Assembly (NCBI GenBank): GCA_963703655.1
Contig: CAVPFA010000006.1
Span: forward strand, 310,001 to 374,000
Reading direction: 5' to 3'
DNA: 64,000 nucleotides
From: CAVPFA01 sp963703655
Lineage (GTDB): Bacteria > Actinomycetota > Acidimicrobiia > Acidimicrobiales > Bog-793
Shown here: positions 1 through 8,135 of the stretch, piece after piece
How the letters are laid out: each line of letters starts with the position of its first letter
Position numbering within the stretch: the stretch's first letter is position 1
Notes under the pieces: generated by a model
What the model was told of the DNA's origin: nothing
Database searches by the model: none
The model's input: the letters and a program-made list of their open reading frames with translations, nothing else
Translations under genes and position numbers: made by a program

Positions 1-965
1 TGGGTGCCGTCGAACAGCTCGAAAGCGACGTCGGCGACCCCGATCGCCGCCAGCTCGGCGACGAACGCCTCGGCTCCGATGTCGAGGCAGAACTGGTCGG
101 AGCGCCCAGCGTCGACCCAGATCGCGCGCTGGGACCGCAACGCCGGTGCGTGAAGCGGGACCATCCTTATCGGGTCCCAGGCCAGCCAGCGCGCCCACAC
201 AACCTCGTCCAACCGCCCGGTCCGGAGGTCGAAGGGCACCTTCACGGTCCCGTCCTGCTCCGCCGAGAAACAAGCCCCGATCGCCCACGCCGACAGCACC
301 GCCGCATCGGTGGGTCGCGAGAGCGCGGGCCTTGCGGCCATGTCGGCGAAGAACGACTCGAAGCTCGAGTCGTAGTGGTCCCGAAGCGTGCGGTAAGCCT
401 CTGCGAGGCCGGGGAGGTAGCAGTACTCGTAGAAGGCGTCGCCGGCATGCGTGGCGAGACCCCCGAACAGGTCCGGCCTCATCATCGCGGTGATCATCGC
501 CCCGAAGCCGCCCGATGACTTGCCCTGCACGCCCCGGTGGCGGGGGTCGTCCAGGGTGCGGTAGGTCGCGTCGACGTAGCCGACGACGTCCTCGCACAAG
601 TAGGTGTGGTAGCGGCCGGTCGCGGGTGAGTCCACGAACTGGCTGCCACCAAGGGAGGTCCATGCGTCGACGAACACGACGATGCACGGCGGGGCCCCGC
701 CGGACTCGAACAGCTCGTCGGCCATCTCCGGGTAGGTGAGGCGCAGGTTGTTCGTCCGGTGCTTCCATGCAGGCAACGCGCCGAGGAAACCCTGCAGAAC
801 ATAGACGGCGGGGTAGCGGCGGTCCGGCTCGTCGTCGTAACCCGGAGGGAGGTACACATAAAGCGGGCGCCGAGCCGTGTCGCCGAGAGCATTGCCCTCG
901 AGGGCTCGGCTCGAGATCTCCGTCTCCTCGAGGCGGCCTTTGTACTCAGATGACCAGGGACGCAT
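1..965 (-). CDS. alpha/beta-hydrolase esterase, partial (C-terminus off the left edge)
   Basis: The reading frame runs from ATG at 965 leftward off the window edge with 321 codons visible and no stop. It resembles the putative-esterase family (esterase D / enterochelin esterase type, PF00756). After the strand-forming LYVYLPPGY and AVYVLQGF segments comes GVQGKSSGG, the nucleophile elbow G-x-S-x-G with Ser at about residue 150. The acid is probably the Asp in WVDAGRSDQF near residue 285. The sequence ends at FELFDGT plus the first two bases of a His-type codon, so the catalytic His probably lies just outside. No signal peptide is visible. The gene is divergent from the small membrane-protein genes starting at 1081. 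The substrate cannot be deduced. Confidence 0.85.
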   Translation of the reverse strand, partial: MRPWSSEYKGRLEETEISSRALEGNALGDTARRPLYVYLPPGYDDEPDRRYPAVYVLQGFLGALPAWKHRTNNLRLTYPEMADELFESGGAPPCIVVFVDAWTSLGGSQFVDSPATGRYHTYLCEDVVGYVDATYRTLDDPRHRGVQGKSSGGFGAMITAMMRPDLFGGLATHAGDAFYEYCYLPGLAEAYRTLRDHYDSSFESFFADMAARPALSRPTDAAVLSAWAIGACFSAEQDGTVKVPFDLRTGRLDEVVWARWLAWDPIRMVPLHAPALRSQRAIWVDAGRSDQFCLDIGAEAFVAELAAIGVADVAFELFDGT

Positions 966-1068
966 GGCGCAAATCTAATTGGCGCCGCACTGGATCGCCC
1001 TGGCTCGGCGGCGCTCGACGTGGGTCGATCCCCTCAAGCTGCGCGAGAGAAGAAAAACGACGGAGGGC

Positions 1069-1074
1069 TAACCT
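1069..1074 (+). promoter_or_regulatory. -10 box (TAACCT) of a probable leaderless promoter
   Basis: TAACCT ends six bases before the GTG start codon at 1081. This spacing would place the transcription start at or next to the start codon. There is no purine-rich ribosome-binding site in those six bases. The same arrangement recurs at several other genes of this window. Confidence 0.4.
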
Positions 1075-1080
1075 CGGTCC

Positions 1081-1467
1081 GTGGGTTCCGCGTGGTTCTC
1101 CCGGCGGGCGGTCCTCCTTCACCTCACGGCGATCGTGGTCGTTCCGGGCTGCGTCGCCCTCGGCTGGTGGCAGGTGCACCGAGCGCTGTCAGGCAACGGG
1201 CTCAGCTGGGCGTACGCCGTCGAGTGGCCGGTCTTCGCCTGCTATGGGGTCTACATGTGGTGGAAGCTCGTCCACGAGCAAGCAGCCGACCGCCCGGTGG
1301 GGCCATCGCAGGCTGCCGGCCTGCGGGCGAAGGGCGCGGCGGCCGACGCGCCGCCTCGACGCGAGAGCGAGGAGCCGATCGAGGACGACGAGGAGGACGA
1401 CGAGCTCGCCGCCTATAACCGCTACCTCGCCCAGCTCAGCGCCGCCGACAAGCAGAAGCGCTTCTAA
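1081..1467 (+). CDS. small membrane protein with acidic C-terminal tail, hypothetical
   Basis: This 128-residue protein has two hydrophobic segments (about residues 10-30 and 42-62, the second containing WPVFACYGVYMWWKL). They are followed by a soluble tail with a very acidic stretch (EEPIEDDEEDDELAAYNRYL). The conserved-looking LGWWQ after the first helix and AYNRYLAQL near the end resemble small membrane proteins often found in actinobacteria. I do not recognise a named family. It starts with GTG, probably on a leaderless message, and its stop lies eight bases before the DUF3817 gene, so the two are likely one operon. Function unknown. Confidence 0.8.
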   Translation: MGSAWFSRRAVLLHLTAIVVVPGCVALGWWQVHRALSGNGLSWAYAVEWPVFACYGVYMWWKLVHEQAADRPVGPSQAAGLRAKGAAADAPPRRESEEPIEDDEEDDELAAYNRYLAQLSAADKQKRF

Positions 1468-1475
1468 CAGCGCTC

Positions 1476-1829
1476 ATGGAGCCGGCACGCCAGGGCGTCC
1501 TCGTCCGCTACCGGGTCATGGCCTACGTGGTGGGCACAGGGCTCCTCGTGCTCGTTCTCGTCGGTGTCCCGATGCAGTACGCAGCAGGCAAGCCGGCCGT
1601 GGTGCGCATCGTCGGCCCGATCCACGGGTTCTTGTACATCGTCTATCTCGCGACGGTGATCGATCTCTGGCGGCGGTTCCGCCTCGGTCTCGGTCAGGTG
1701 GTCGCGTTGGTCGCTGCGGGATTCGTGCCGTTTCTTGCTTTCATCGTCGAGCGGCGGACCTCTCGTCGCATCGAACAGGAGGACGGCGTCGCTCCGGGCG
1801 GTGCCGGACGCGTGGTGGGCCGGCGCTAG
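1476..1829 (+). CDS. DUF3817 domain-containing membrane protein
   Basis: The 117-residue protein matches the DUF3817 pattern: an N-terminal RYRVMAYVVG helix, then a VRIVGPIHGFLYIVYL helix containing the characteristic P-I-H-G, a basic linker (WRRFRLG), a third helix and the signature PFLAFIVERR. Three membrane helices are predicted by eye. The family is widespread in actinobacteria and has no assigned function. The Arg-rich C-terminus (VVGRR) should be cytoplasmic. It is co-transcribed with the small membrane protein ending at 1467 and convergent with the diguanylate cyclase gene, whose stop is ten bases away. Confidence 0.88.
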   Translation: MEPARQGVLVRYRVMAYVVGTGLLVLVLVGVPMQYAAGKPAVVRIVGPIHGFLYIVYLATVIDLWRRFRLGLGQVVALVAAGFVPFLAFIVERRTSRRIEQEDGVAPGGAGRVVGRR

Positions 1830-1839
1830 ACCGCCCGGC

Positions 1840-3663
1840 TCAGCCGGCCGGCGGCGGAGCGGGCGCGAGGACGATGCGGTCTCGCCCCTCGGCCTTGGCC
1901 TGGTACATAGCGACATCGGCGACGCGCACAACCTCGTCGAGCTCGGCGCCGTCCCTCGGGAAGAACGCCACGCCGATCGAGGCCGTCACTTTCGGCACGT
2001 CGTCTCCGGGAGTCGGAAGCTTCGCCAGCACCTCACGCACCGCTTCAGCGACTCGTATGGCGCCGGCTTCGTCGCTGTCGTGAAGCAGGAGGAGGAATTC
2101 CTCGCCTCCGTATCGGACCGCCGCGTCCCCGGTCCGGAGTGTGCCCTGGAGGGCGCGTCCGACATTGCGGAGCACGGCGTCGCCGGTGATGTGCCCGCAG
2201 CGGTCGTTGACCCGTTTGAAGTGGTCCAGATCGATCAGCAGGATCCCGATTTCGGAACCGGCCCGGCTGCTTCGCGCTGCCTCGCGCGGCGCCAGCTCGT
2301 CCCACCATCGATGGTTGAGGAGACCCGTCAAGTTGTCGGTCATCGCGCGCAGCTCGACCTCGGCGTAAAGCTGCGCATTGCGCCAGGCCGCAGCGGTGAT
2401 ATAGCCAAAGAGCGCACACCGCTCGAGATCTTCGTCGCTGAACTGCGCGCACCCGTTGCGCCACACGTCGATGGCGCCGAGGCGGTGGTCACCTGCTATG
2501 AGCGGAACGACGAGCAGGGACTCCTCGGAGGTGGACTCGTCCTGTCCCGGGATCGAGACGGCTTCGGAGTGGCTGCGGGTGTCCGGACAGTTGTAGGGGT
2601 AGCCGCGGAGGAAAGCCCAGCCGGTGATTCCCCGGTCCATCGAGATGTCCATGTCGTTGAGGCCCTGCAGGTCGTCGCCCGCGAGAACTCGTGCACGCAG
2701 CCGGTACCGGTCCCAGTCGGCTTCGAAGATCGCAAACCGGTCGGCAGGAACCGTCAGTGGCAGGTGCTCGGCGGTGACCTGAAGGATCCGGCTTGGGTCG
2801 TGCTCGGCCTGCATCTTGCGGGCGGCCTCGCCGAGCGTGCGAGCAAAGCTCTGTGCATCGACGGGAGAGCCTCCTTTTGTCGGAAGCTTGGCGAACAGCG
2901 CCGGCGCATCGAGTGCTTCGCCCGTCGCCGTGAGCACACGCACGCCTTGCTGACGAAACCAGGACCGGGACACGATCTCGTCGCCCGGCTCTGCCGCCGC
3001 ACTGTTGAGCAACGCGGGAGATCCGAGGTGCGAGCCGATTCCGAGTCGCACCCCCAAGCCGATCATGCGTGCGGCGACGTCGTCGTCCACAATGCCCCGG
3101 ACGATGACGTGAGCATTGAGGCGGGCGCAATAGGCAAGGAGACCCGCAAGCTCGGCGCGCGCTCGGACACCGGTCAACACATGATCTGCGAACTCCGGGT
3201 TCAAGATCACGAAGCTCGGAATGAGGTCGCCAAGCGGTCCTCGGCTCAGCACGCCCGGAGCGACATCGCCGAGGGCAAGCTGGAATCCCAGCCCGCGGAA
3301 TTGGTCCACGCGACCGCTGACGAGGTCGGGCGCATTCAGCGCCGTCGTTTCGGAGATGAGCCATGCGATCTCGGCTGGCACGGCCCCGATCTCTCGTGCT
3401 CTCTCGAAAGGGTCGAAATCCTCGGCCTCGAGCAGGTCGGCTGCCAGAGGAACGAACAGCAAAGCTGGGCTCGTGTACTGGACCGTCGGGAGCGCAGCGC
3501 AGATGAACTCCTTCGTGTCCGGCCTCAGCGAACCGCGGGGGAGCGCCTCGTAACCGAAGACTGTTCGGTCCTGGATATCCATGACCGGTTGCAGCGCCAC
3601 GAACGCGGACAGGCTCGAGAAATCCTCCTTTGACCCGTCGCCTTCCGGCGCAGCTGCGCCCAC
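1840..3663 (-). CDS. diguanylate cyclase with degenerate EAL domain, GAF domain and GGDEF domain
   Basis: 607 residues, three domains. Residues 20-240 have the EAL fold outline (GYEAL at 37-41), but the metal-binding DDFGTG is replaced by GDVAPG and the VKID strand by FVILN, so c-di-GMP hydrolysis is unlikely. Residues 275-435 look like a GAF sensor (ITGWAFLRGYP, LLVVPLIAGDHRLGAIDVW). Residues 440-600 are a GGDEF domain with an intact active site YGGEEF (519-523), the DLDHFKRVND metal/substrate motif and an RTGD (510-513) placed five residues before the active site, which fits the RxxD inhibitory site. The likely role is c-di-GMP synthesis with product feedback, with the EAL remnant as a binding or regulatory module. 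No membrane segment is visible, so it should be cytosolic. The start is GTG at 3663. Confidence 0.88.
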   Translation of the reverse strand: MGAAAPEGDGSKEDFSSLSAFVALQPVMDIQDRTVFGYEALPRGSLRPDTKEFICAALPTVQYTSPALLFVPLAADLLEAEDFDPFERAREIGAVPAEIAWLISETTALNAPDLVSGRVDQFRGLGFQLALGDVAPGVLSRGPLGDLIPSFVILNPEFADHVLTGVRARAELAGLLAYCARLNAHVIVRGIVDDDVAARMIGLGVRLGIGSHLGSPALLNSAAAEPGDEIVSRSWFRQQGVRVLTATGEALDAPALFAKLPTKGGSPVDAQSFARTLGEAARKMQAEHDPSRILQVTAEHLPLTVPADRFAIFEADWDRYRLRARVLAGDDLQGLNDMDISMDRGITGWAFLRGYPYNCPDTRSHSEAVSIPGQDESTSEESLLVVPLIAGDHRLGAIDVWRNGCAQFSDEDLERCALFGYITAAAWRNAQLYAEVELRAMTDNLTGLLNHRWWDELAPREAARSSRAGSEIGILLIDLDHFKRVNDRCGHITGDAVLRNVGRALQGTLRTGDAAVRYGGEEFLLLLHDSDEAGAIRVAEAVREVLAKLPTPGDDVPKVTASIGVAFFPRDGAELDEVVRVADVAMYQAKAEGRDRIVLAPAPPPAG

Positions 3664-3844
3664 ATCTCAAGCGTAGAACCGGCTGTCTCGAGTGCGCGCA
3701 ATGTCGCACGAGGCACATAGCTGTCGCGAGCCGTTTGAAGGTGGTGAATCGTGCCGTTTGCTGAGTCGTCTCGGCACGCTCTACTTGCGGAGTAGTCTTT
3801 TCGTCGGCGACGGAGAGCACCGAGCAAAGGGCTTAGGAGGCACT

Positions 3845-5302
3845 GTGTCTTTGCATAGTTTGATGGCGCGGAAGGCGGGCATACTTGCAACGACGGCGGT
3901 GCTGCTGACCGCCATTACTGGTCTTGCTCCCGGCGCTGGAGCCGCGACGCCTCCCCACGTCTCCCTTCCCCTGATCGAATCTTTCCATGCGTCACCGAAC
4001 TCTCTCTCACACAACGGCGGGATCCTGAAGGTGAAAGCGGACCTGAAGTTTGCCAAGACTTGCACAATGTCGGTGTTTCCGGCCCTCAAGGGATTGCCAG
4101 AAAGGAACTTCAACTGCGCCGTAGGCTCGTTCTCGAAGTCGTTCTCGATCGCCAAGGACACTGGCGCCACCGCTCGGACATACACGTTCCGCCTTTTCGT
4201 GAAGAACAAGGAAGGAAGCGCCACCGCGCCGAATGCCGTTGTCACTGAAGGTGGAGCTCCTCCTCCCATCTCGTTCGGGATCAGCAGCGAGCGTTTCGGG
4301 ACCGTCGGCGTCTCAATTCACAGCACGAATATCGAGGTGCAGGTCACGAACAACAGCACGCGGCCACAGGACCTGGGCCAGTTCGGGATCATCGGAACGA
4401 ACGCCACCGACTTCGCTGTCCCCAGCAACGATTGCGCGGGAATCGTGTTGTCGCCCAACCGGGGCGAGTGCTCGTTCGCTGTCGACTTCATTCCGACGGG
4501 TACCGGAAGGCGCGTAGCCACGCTCGAGCTCGACGACCTGAGCTGGGGACTCTCCGGAACGAACGCGCTGCTGCCTTTGTCGGGGTCGGGCGTCTTCTCG
4601 GAGATCTCGATCAGTGCCTCGTCACAGTTCTACAACGGCGGTGACATCAGCTTCGGCACCCAAGGCGTCAACACGACCACGAATCCGTTCTACATCACCG
4701 TTACGGATGCCTCGACGACCGTGCCGTTGTACGTTAGCTCGATAGGCGTAAACGGCCGGAACTACAGTGACTTCGGTGTCTCCGCCGGTAACTGCGGAGC
4801 CACGGTGATCGACCCCGGAGCCTCGTGCCAGTTCACCGCGAGCTTCACGCCGTCGGCAGCTTTGCTACGTAAGGCCCAGATCGACGTGTATGGGAACATG
4901 TCGGGAGGCGTGTGGACGATTCCTGAAAGTGGCACAGGCCAGTACGCAACTCTCACCCTCGACAGCCCGCCTGGCACGCCGACTACGGCAATCAACTTCG
5001 GCAATACGGCGGGCAACACCGGTATCCAGGTCACGGTGACCAACACCAGTTCGACCGTCTTCTTGGCTTTTGGCTCGCTGACAGGTGTCTCCGGACAGAA
5101 TGCCCCCGACTTCAATTGGATGTCCGACTTCTGCGCCTATGCGGGCGCCGAGCTAGCTCCGTCTCAGAGCTGCACCTTCACAATAAATTTCATACCGCAG
5201 ACGGCAGGTGCGGAAGGTGTCCTGTACTTTGCCACCTTCTCTCTCTTCGACAATGTCGCGTCCGGGTCACAGATACTCTCGTTGTCGGGCAGGTGGGCCT
5301 GA
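3845..5302 (+). CDS. secreted protein with repeated choice-of-anchor D / ASH-like domains
   Basis: The GTG at 3845 is preferred because AGGAGG lies four bases upstream and it is followed by a clear signal peptide (MARKAGILATTAVLLTAITGL, ending AGAATPP). The 485-residue product has an Ig-like first segment and then three repeats of about 100 residues. Each repeat has the pattern 'FGxxG... V.V.N.S... DF.V....C....L.P...C.F...F.P', for example NDCAGIVLSPNRGECSF, GNCGATVIDPGASCQF and FCAYAGAELAPSQSCTF. This is the ASH / choice-of-anchor D type of secreted domain. There is a pair of Cys in each repeat, but I see no sortase or lipoprotein signal. The DNA looks less GC-rich than its neighbours. Probable cell-surface or extracellular role, ligand unknown. 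Confidence 0.8.
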   Translation: MSLHSLMARKAGILATTAVLLTAITGLAPGAGAATPPHVSLPLIESFHASPNSLSHNGGILKVKADLKFAKTCTMSVFPALKGLPERNFNCAVGSFSKSFSIAKDTGATARTYTFRLFVKNKEGSATAPNAVVTEGGAPPPISFGISSERFGTVGVSIHSTNIEVQVTNNSTRPQDLGQFGIIGTNATDFAVPSNDCAGIVLSPNRGECSFAVDFIPTGTGRRVATLELDDLSWGLSGTNALLPLSGSGVFSEISISASSQFYNGGDISFGTQGVNTTTNPFYITVTDASTTVPLYVSSIGVNGRNYSDFGVSAGNCGATVIDPGASCQFTASFTPSAALLRKAQIDVYGNMSGGVWTIPESGTGQYATLTLDSPPGTPTTAINFGNTAGNTGIQVTVTNTSSTVFLAFGSLTGVSGQNAPDFNWMSDFCAYAGAELAPSQSCTFTINFIPQTAGAEGVLYFATFSLFDNVASGSQILSLSGRWA

Positions 5303-5379
5303 GGGCAAGCTTCACCGTCGACCAAGCCCCCTCAAGCCTCCTCAACCACCACAGACCGAGTGAGGCGCTGGCTTACGGG

Positions 5380-5385
5380 TAGAGT
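5380..5385 (+). promoter_or_regulatory. -10 box (TAGAGT) of a probable leaderless promoter
   Basis: TAGAGT lies eight bases before the GTG start at 5394, with no convincing ribosome-binding site in between. It sits in the 91-base gap after the secreted repeat protein, so the membrane-protein gene probably has its own promoter. Confidence 0.35.
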
Positions 5386-5393
5386 CCGGCGAC

Positions 5394-7094
5394 GTGAGCA
5401 GCGGCAAGTCTGGCTCGATAGCGCATAACATTGCGGCGGAGCCGGGTCTGAGGTCCTTTACGACATCAGACTTGGGCGACCTGGCCGCGAAGCCCCGCCG
5501 CACATGGTCGGCGCTTGCCCGCCTAGGACCTGCTGCGACTTGCGCCGCCACGGTCTCCGGCTTTATTGGCCTGCTGCTGATTCTCTATGCCACGTCGGTC
5601 CATTTCCAAGCGGGAACCTCAGACAAGGCGACGGTGATCCTCGAAGGCCAGGCAATGGGCAACGGGAACCTTCTGCTTCACGGCTGGACCTTGACCTTCG
5701 CCCAGTACTGGACGACCGACGCGCCGTTGTACGCCGCGGCGGTTCGCCTTTTCGGCGTTCGGCCATGGCTCCTTTATGCCGGGCCCACTCTCATAGCCGC
5801 TCTCCTCATCGCGGTCGGTGTAGGCATTGCCCGGGAGGGACGCCGCGGCGCGGCAGCTTTTGCCGGTGGTGCTGCCGTCGTCGCCCTTCTCGCGTTTGCG
5901 ACCCCGACGATGGCGTTCTATTTCGTCGGTAGGGGATTCCACGTCGGCACCGGGCTGTGCGCACTCTTGGCGTTTGCGGCGCTCAGGCGTGGGCGCTTCG
6001 GCTGGGGATGGGCGTTTGCGGTCGCCGTGGTCGCACTCGGCATGCTCGGCGATCTCCAGATCGTCGCGTACGCAGTGGTGCCCATACTGCTGGCCGGTTT
6101 CGTGGCGATGCTGCGGCAGAGAACCTGGCGAAGCGGCGCACCAGAGGTCGCGGCCGCCTTCGCCAGCGTGGTCGTCGCCGAGATCCTGCGCCGGGTCGCG
6201 GACGCCCTGGGCGCCTTCAAGTCCGCCCCGCTTCTGCCCGTCGCCCACCTGCCGCAGATGTTCACCAACCTGGTTCACGTGGCCACCTACGGGGCCGCCC
6301 TCGTCGGTTTGACCGACGGCCTTTCCGGCACCGGCGGGATCCCGATCCTGCTCTGGAGCGTGCACGTCGTAGGAGCGCTCATTGTTGCGGCGAGCCTCCT
6401 GGCCGCGCTGACGAGCCTCGTCGCCGGCGCGATCCGCGGGCCACGGCCGGGTGCGGTCGCGGCGGGGGAGTCCGAGCCTTGGCGCCTCGACGATCTGCTT
6501 CTCATCGCCGCGTTGTGCTCGACCGTGCCCTTCGTCGTCCTCGCACTTGCCCCCGGGCTCGGGGTGCGGTACCTCGTCGTGGCCGTCGTGTTCGCGAGCG
6601 TTCTCACCGGCCGCAGGATCGCCCGAGTCTGGCCGAGGGTCTGGACCCGCCCGGCGGCCCGTGGGCTCGCGATCATCGGTATGGCCGTGTGCCTGAGCCT
6701 CGCGGCGGGGCTCGGTTTTTGGCTGTCCCGCCCTGGTCCTACGAACCCGGCCCCGGCCCTGGCCTCCTGGCTCGAGGCTCACCATCTTCGAAACGGCATC
6801 GGCGACTACTGGGCCGCCAGCATCACGACGATCGAGAGCAGCGAGGCGGTCACCGTGCGGCCGGTGCTGGCCGAGGCCGACGGCGACATCCGGCGCATGG
6901 ACCTGTCGCCTGCCAGCTGGTATGGCGACAGACGCTTCCAGTTTCTCGTCTACGGCACGCCCGAATTCGACAACGTCGACCTCGTGTCGGCGACCAGGAC
7001 CTGGGGGGCACCGGCTCACATCTACGTCGTTGGCTCCTACCGCGTTCTCGTCTGGGCCCATCCGCTCAGCGTCGCTCCGAGCCTCTCGGCGTAG
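5394..7094 (+). CDS. polytopic integral membrane protein, glycosyltransferase-like
   Basis: 566 residues with about ten to eleven hydrophobic helices between residues 45 and 450. An early periplasmic-type loop holds GTSDKATVILEGQAM and HGWTLTFAQYWTTDAPLY. A soluble C-terminal domain of roughly 110 residues follows (from about 455). The overall plan, with a first long loop carrying acidic residues, many helices and an extracytoplasmic C-terminal domain, resembles GT-C type glycosyltransferases or the membrane proteins of unknown function related to them. I cannot identify a catalytic motif with confidence. It follows the secreted repeat protein, so a role at the cell envelope is plausible. Substrate unknown. 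Confidence 0.7.
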   Translation: MSSGKSGSIAHNIAAEPGLRSFTTSDLGDLAAKPRRTWSALARLGPAATCAATVSGFIGLLLILYATSVHFQAGTSDKATVILEGQAMGNGNLLLHGWTLTFAQYWTTDAPLYAAAVRLFGVRPWLLYAGPTLIAALLIAVGVGIAREGRRGAAAFAGGAAVVALLAFATPTMAFYFVGRGFHVGTGLCALLAFAALRRGRFGWGWAFAVAVVALGMLGDLQIVAYAVVPILLAGFVAMLRQRTWRSGAPEVAAAFASVVVAEILRRVADALGAFKSAPLLPVAHLPQMFTNLVHVATYGAALVGLTDGLSGTGGIPILLWSVHVVGALIVAASLLAALTSLVAGAIRGPRPGAVAAGESEPWRLDDLLLIAALCSTVPFVVLALAPGLGVRYLVVAVVFASVLTGRRIARVWPRVWTRPAARGLAIIGMAVCLSLAAGLGFWLSRPGPTNPAPALASWLEAHHLRNGIGDYWAASITTIESSEAVTVRPVLAEADGDIRRMDLSPASWYGDRRFQFLVYGTPEFDNVDLVSATRTWGAPAHIYVVGSYRVLVWAHPLSVAPSLSA

Positions 7095-7186
7095 GGCCGT
7101 CGCACGAAGGCGGAAGGCCGCTCGTGGTGACCGCTGCTGCGAGTTGTCCGGAGCTCTTGGCCAGGTGCTCACCTATCCTTGACTTG

Positions 7187-7709
7187 ATGAGCGAGGCTCG
7201 GCCTGAACCGATGATCCTGGCGGTGTCCGGAGACATCACCCGTGAGACCGTTGATGCCATTGTCAATGCGGCCAACAGGTATCTCGGTGGCGGCGGGGGA
7301 GTCGACGGTGCGATTCATAACGCCGCCGGACGTGCAGAGTTGAGCGCAGCGTGTGCGGAGCTCGGGGGCTGTGAGGTTGGCGACGCCAAGGCCACGCCCG
7401 GCTTCGGCTTGGCAGCGAAGTTCATCATCCACACCGTCGGCCCAGTCTGGTTCCGGTGGCAACCGGGACGAGGAGGAGCTCCTGGCGTCGTGCTACCGGC
7501 GATGTCTTGAAGTGGCCGATGAGATCGGCGCAAGCTCCTTGTCATTTCCGGCGATCTCTACCGGAGCCTACGGTTTTCCTTCTGACCTGGCCGCCGAAAT
7601 TGCAGTGAGCACGGTCCGCGACACGCCTACCAACGTGCAGCTTGTGCGTCTGGTTGCGTTCGACAGAGCCACCTTCTCGCTGTACGTGCGACATCTCGAA
7701 GCTCCGTGA
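7187..7709 (+). CDS. macrodomain protein (O-acetyl-ADP-ribose deacetylase YmdB type), frameshifted as sequenced
   Basis: From ATG 7187 the frame reads a classic macrodomain: GDITRETVDAIVNAAN, then YLGGGGGVDGAIHNAAG, then FIIHTVGPVW. At the TT at 7451-7452 the frame must shift by one base, after which it continues SGGNRDEEELLASCYRRCL, then FPAISTGAYGFP and a final LVAFDRATFSLY to the stop at 7709. Removing one T gives about 173 residues, the normal length of the family. Known members bind ADP-ribose and hydrolyse O-acetyl-ADP-ribose or remove ADP-ribose from proteins. Both halves are well conserved, so a sequencing indel is as likely as a recent mutation. It converges on an antitoxin remnant. 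Confidence 0.8.
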
Positions 7710-7725
7710 GGAGGTGCAACCTCAT

Positions 7726-8023
7726 TCAGCGAGCAGTCGATGCCGGCGACTCCACAGCAGTTCTGATCTCGTTGTCGACCGGCACGCCGCCGCCAACGAG
7801 GCCGCCGATTACCTCCCAGATGTCGGGGCCGCCCGCAAGAGCTGCTCGCCTAGCCGTCGCCCCGTCACGGAAGACGACGCCAGTGTGACGACGCATGCGG
7901 AGTCCCTCTTCGATCAATTCTTCTGCCAGCGCCGGGCAAGAGACCTTGCCGCGTGGATGCTTCGGCCTTCAGGCGGTCCAGGAGGTCTGCTCGCTTGAAG
8001 CGAACGGAAAGGCGATGTGCCAT
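7726..8023 (-). pseudogene. ribbon-helix-helix-type antitoxin-like gene, frameshifted
   Basis: The N-terminal frame from ATG 8023 reads MAHRLSVRFKRADLLDRLKAEA, typical of small VapB/CopG-like antitoxin proteins. Around 7945-7960 the frame must skip one base, after which it reads PALAEELIEEGLRMRRHTGVVFRDG and ARRAALAGGPDIWEVI. This second part matches a common actinobacterial antitoxin pattern of the form 'EEGxRMRRHPGIVFRDGPxGRRAxLAGGPDVWEV'. Repaired length is about 98 residues, but the C-terminus after VIGGL lacks the usual helical tail. I find no PIN-domain toxin partner downstream; the neighbouring macrodomain gene lies on the opposite strand. It is probably the remnant of a toxin-antitoxin pair. 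Confidence 0.55.
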
Positions 8024-8038
8024 TACTCGGTTGTAGTC

Positions 8039-8072
8039 GACAGCGGGGTAGTAACGACAGCGGGGTAGTAAC
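8039..8072. repeat. perfect 17-bp tandem duplication, two copies
   Basis: The unit gacagcggggtagtaac occurs twice head to tail (8039-8055 and 8056-8072) immediately upstream of the antitoxin remnant, in the gap before the TetR gene. The copies are identical, so the duplication is recent or selected. It could be paired operator half-sites or replication slippage. Confidence 0.75.
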
Positions 8073-8135
8073 GGCGGCGGGACGTGGATGTCGCACAGAA
8101 TGAGGGTCTCCACCCGTAATACGACATAACGGACA

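Noticed and set aside
1735..3633. 632-codon plus-strand frame opposite the GGDEF protein
   Set aside because: Shadow of the real gene; the minus strand has clear GGDEF, GAF and EAL-like motifs.
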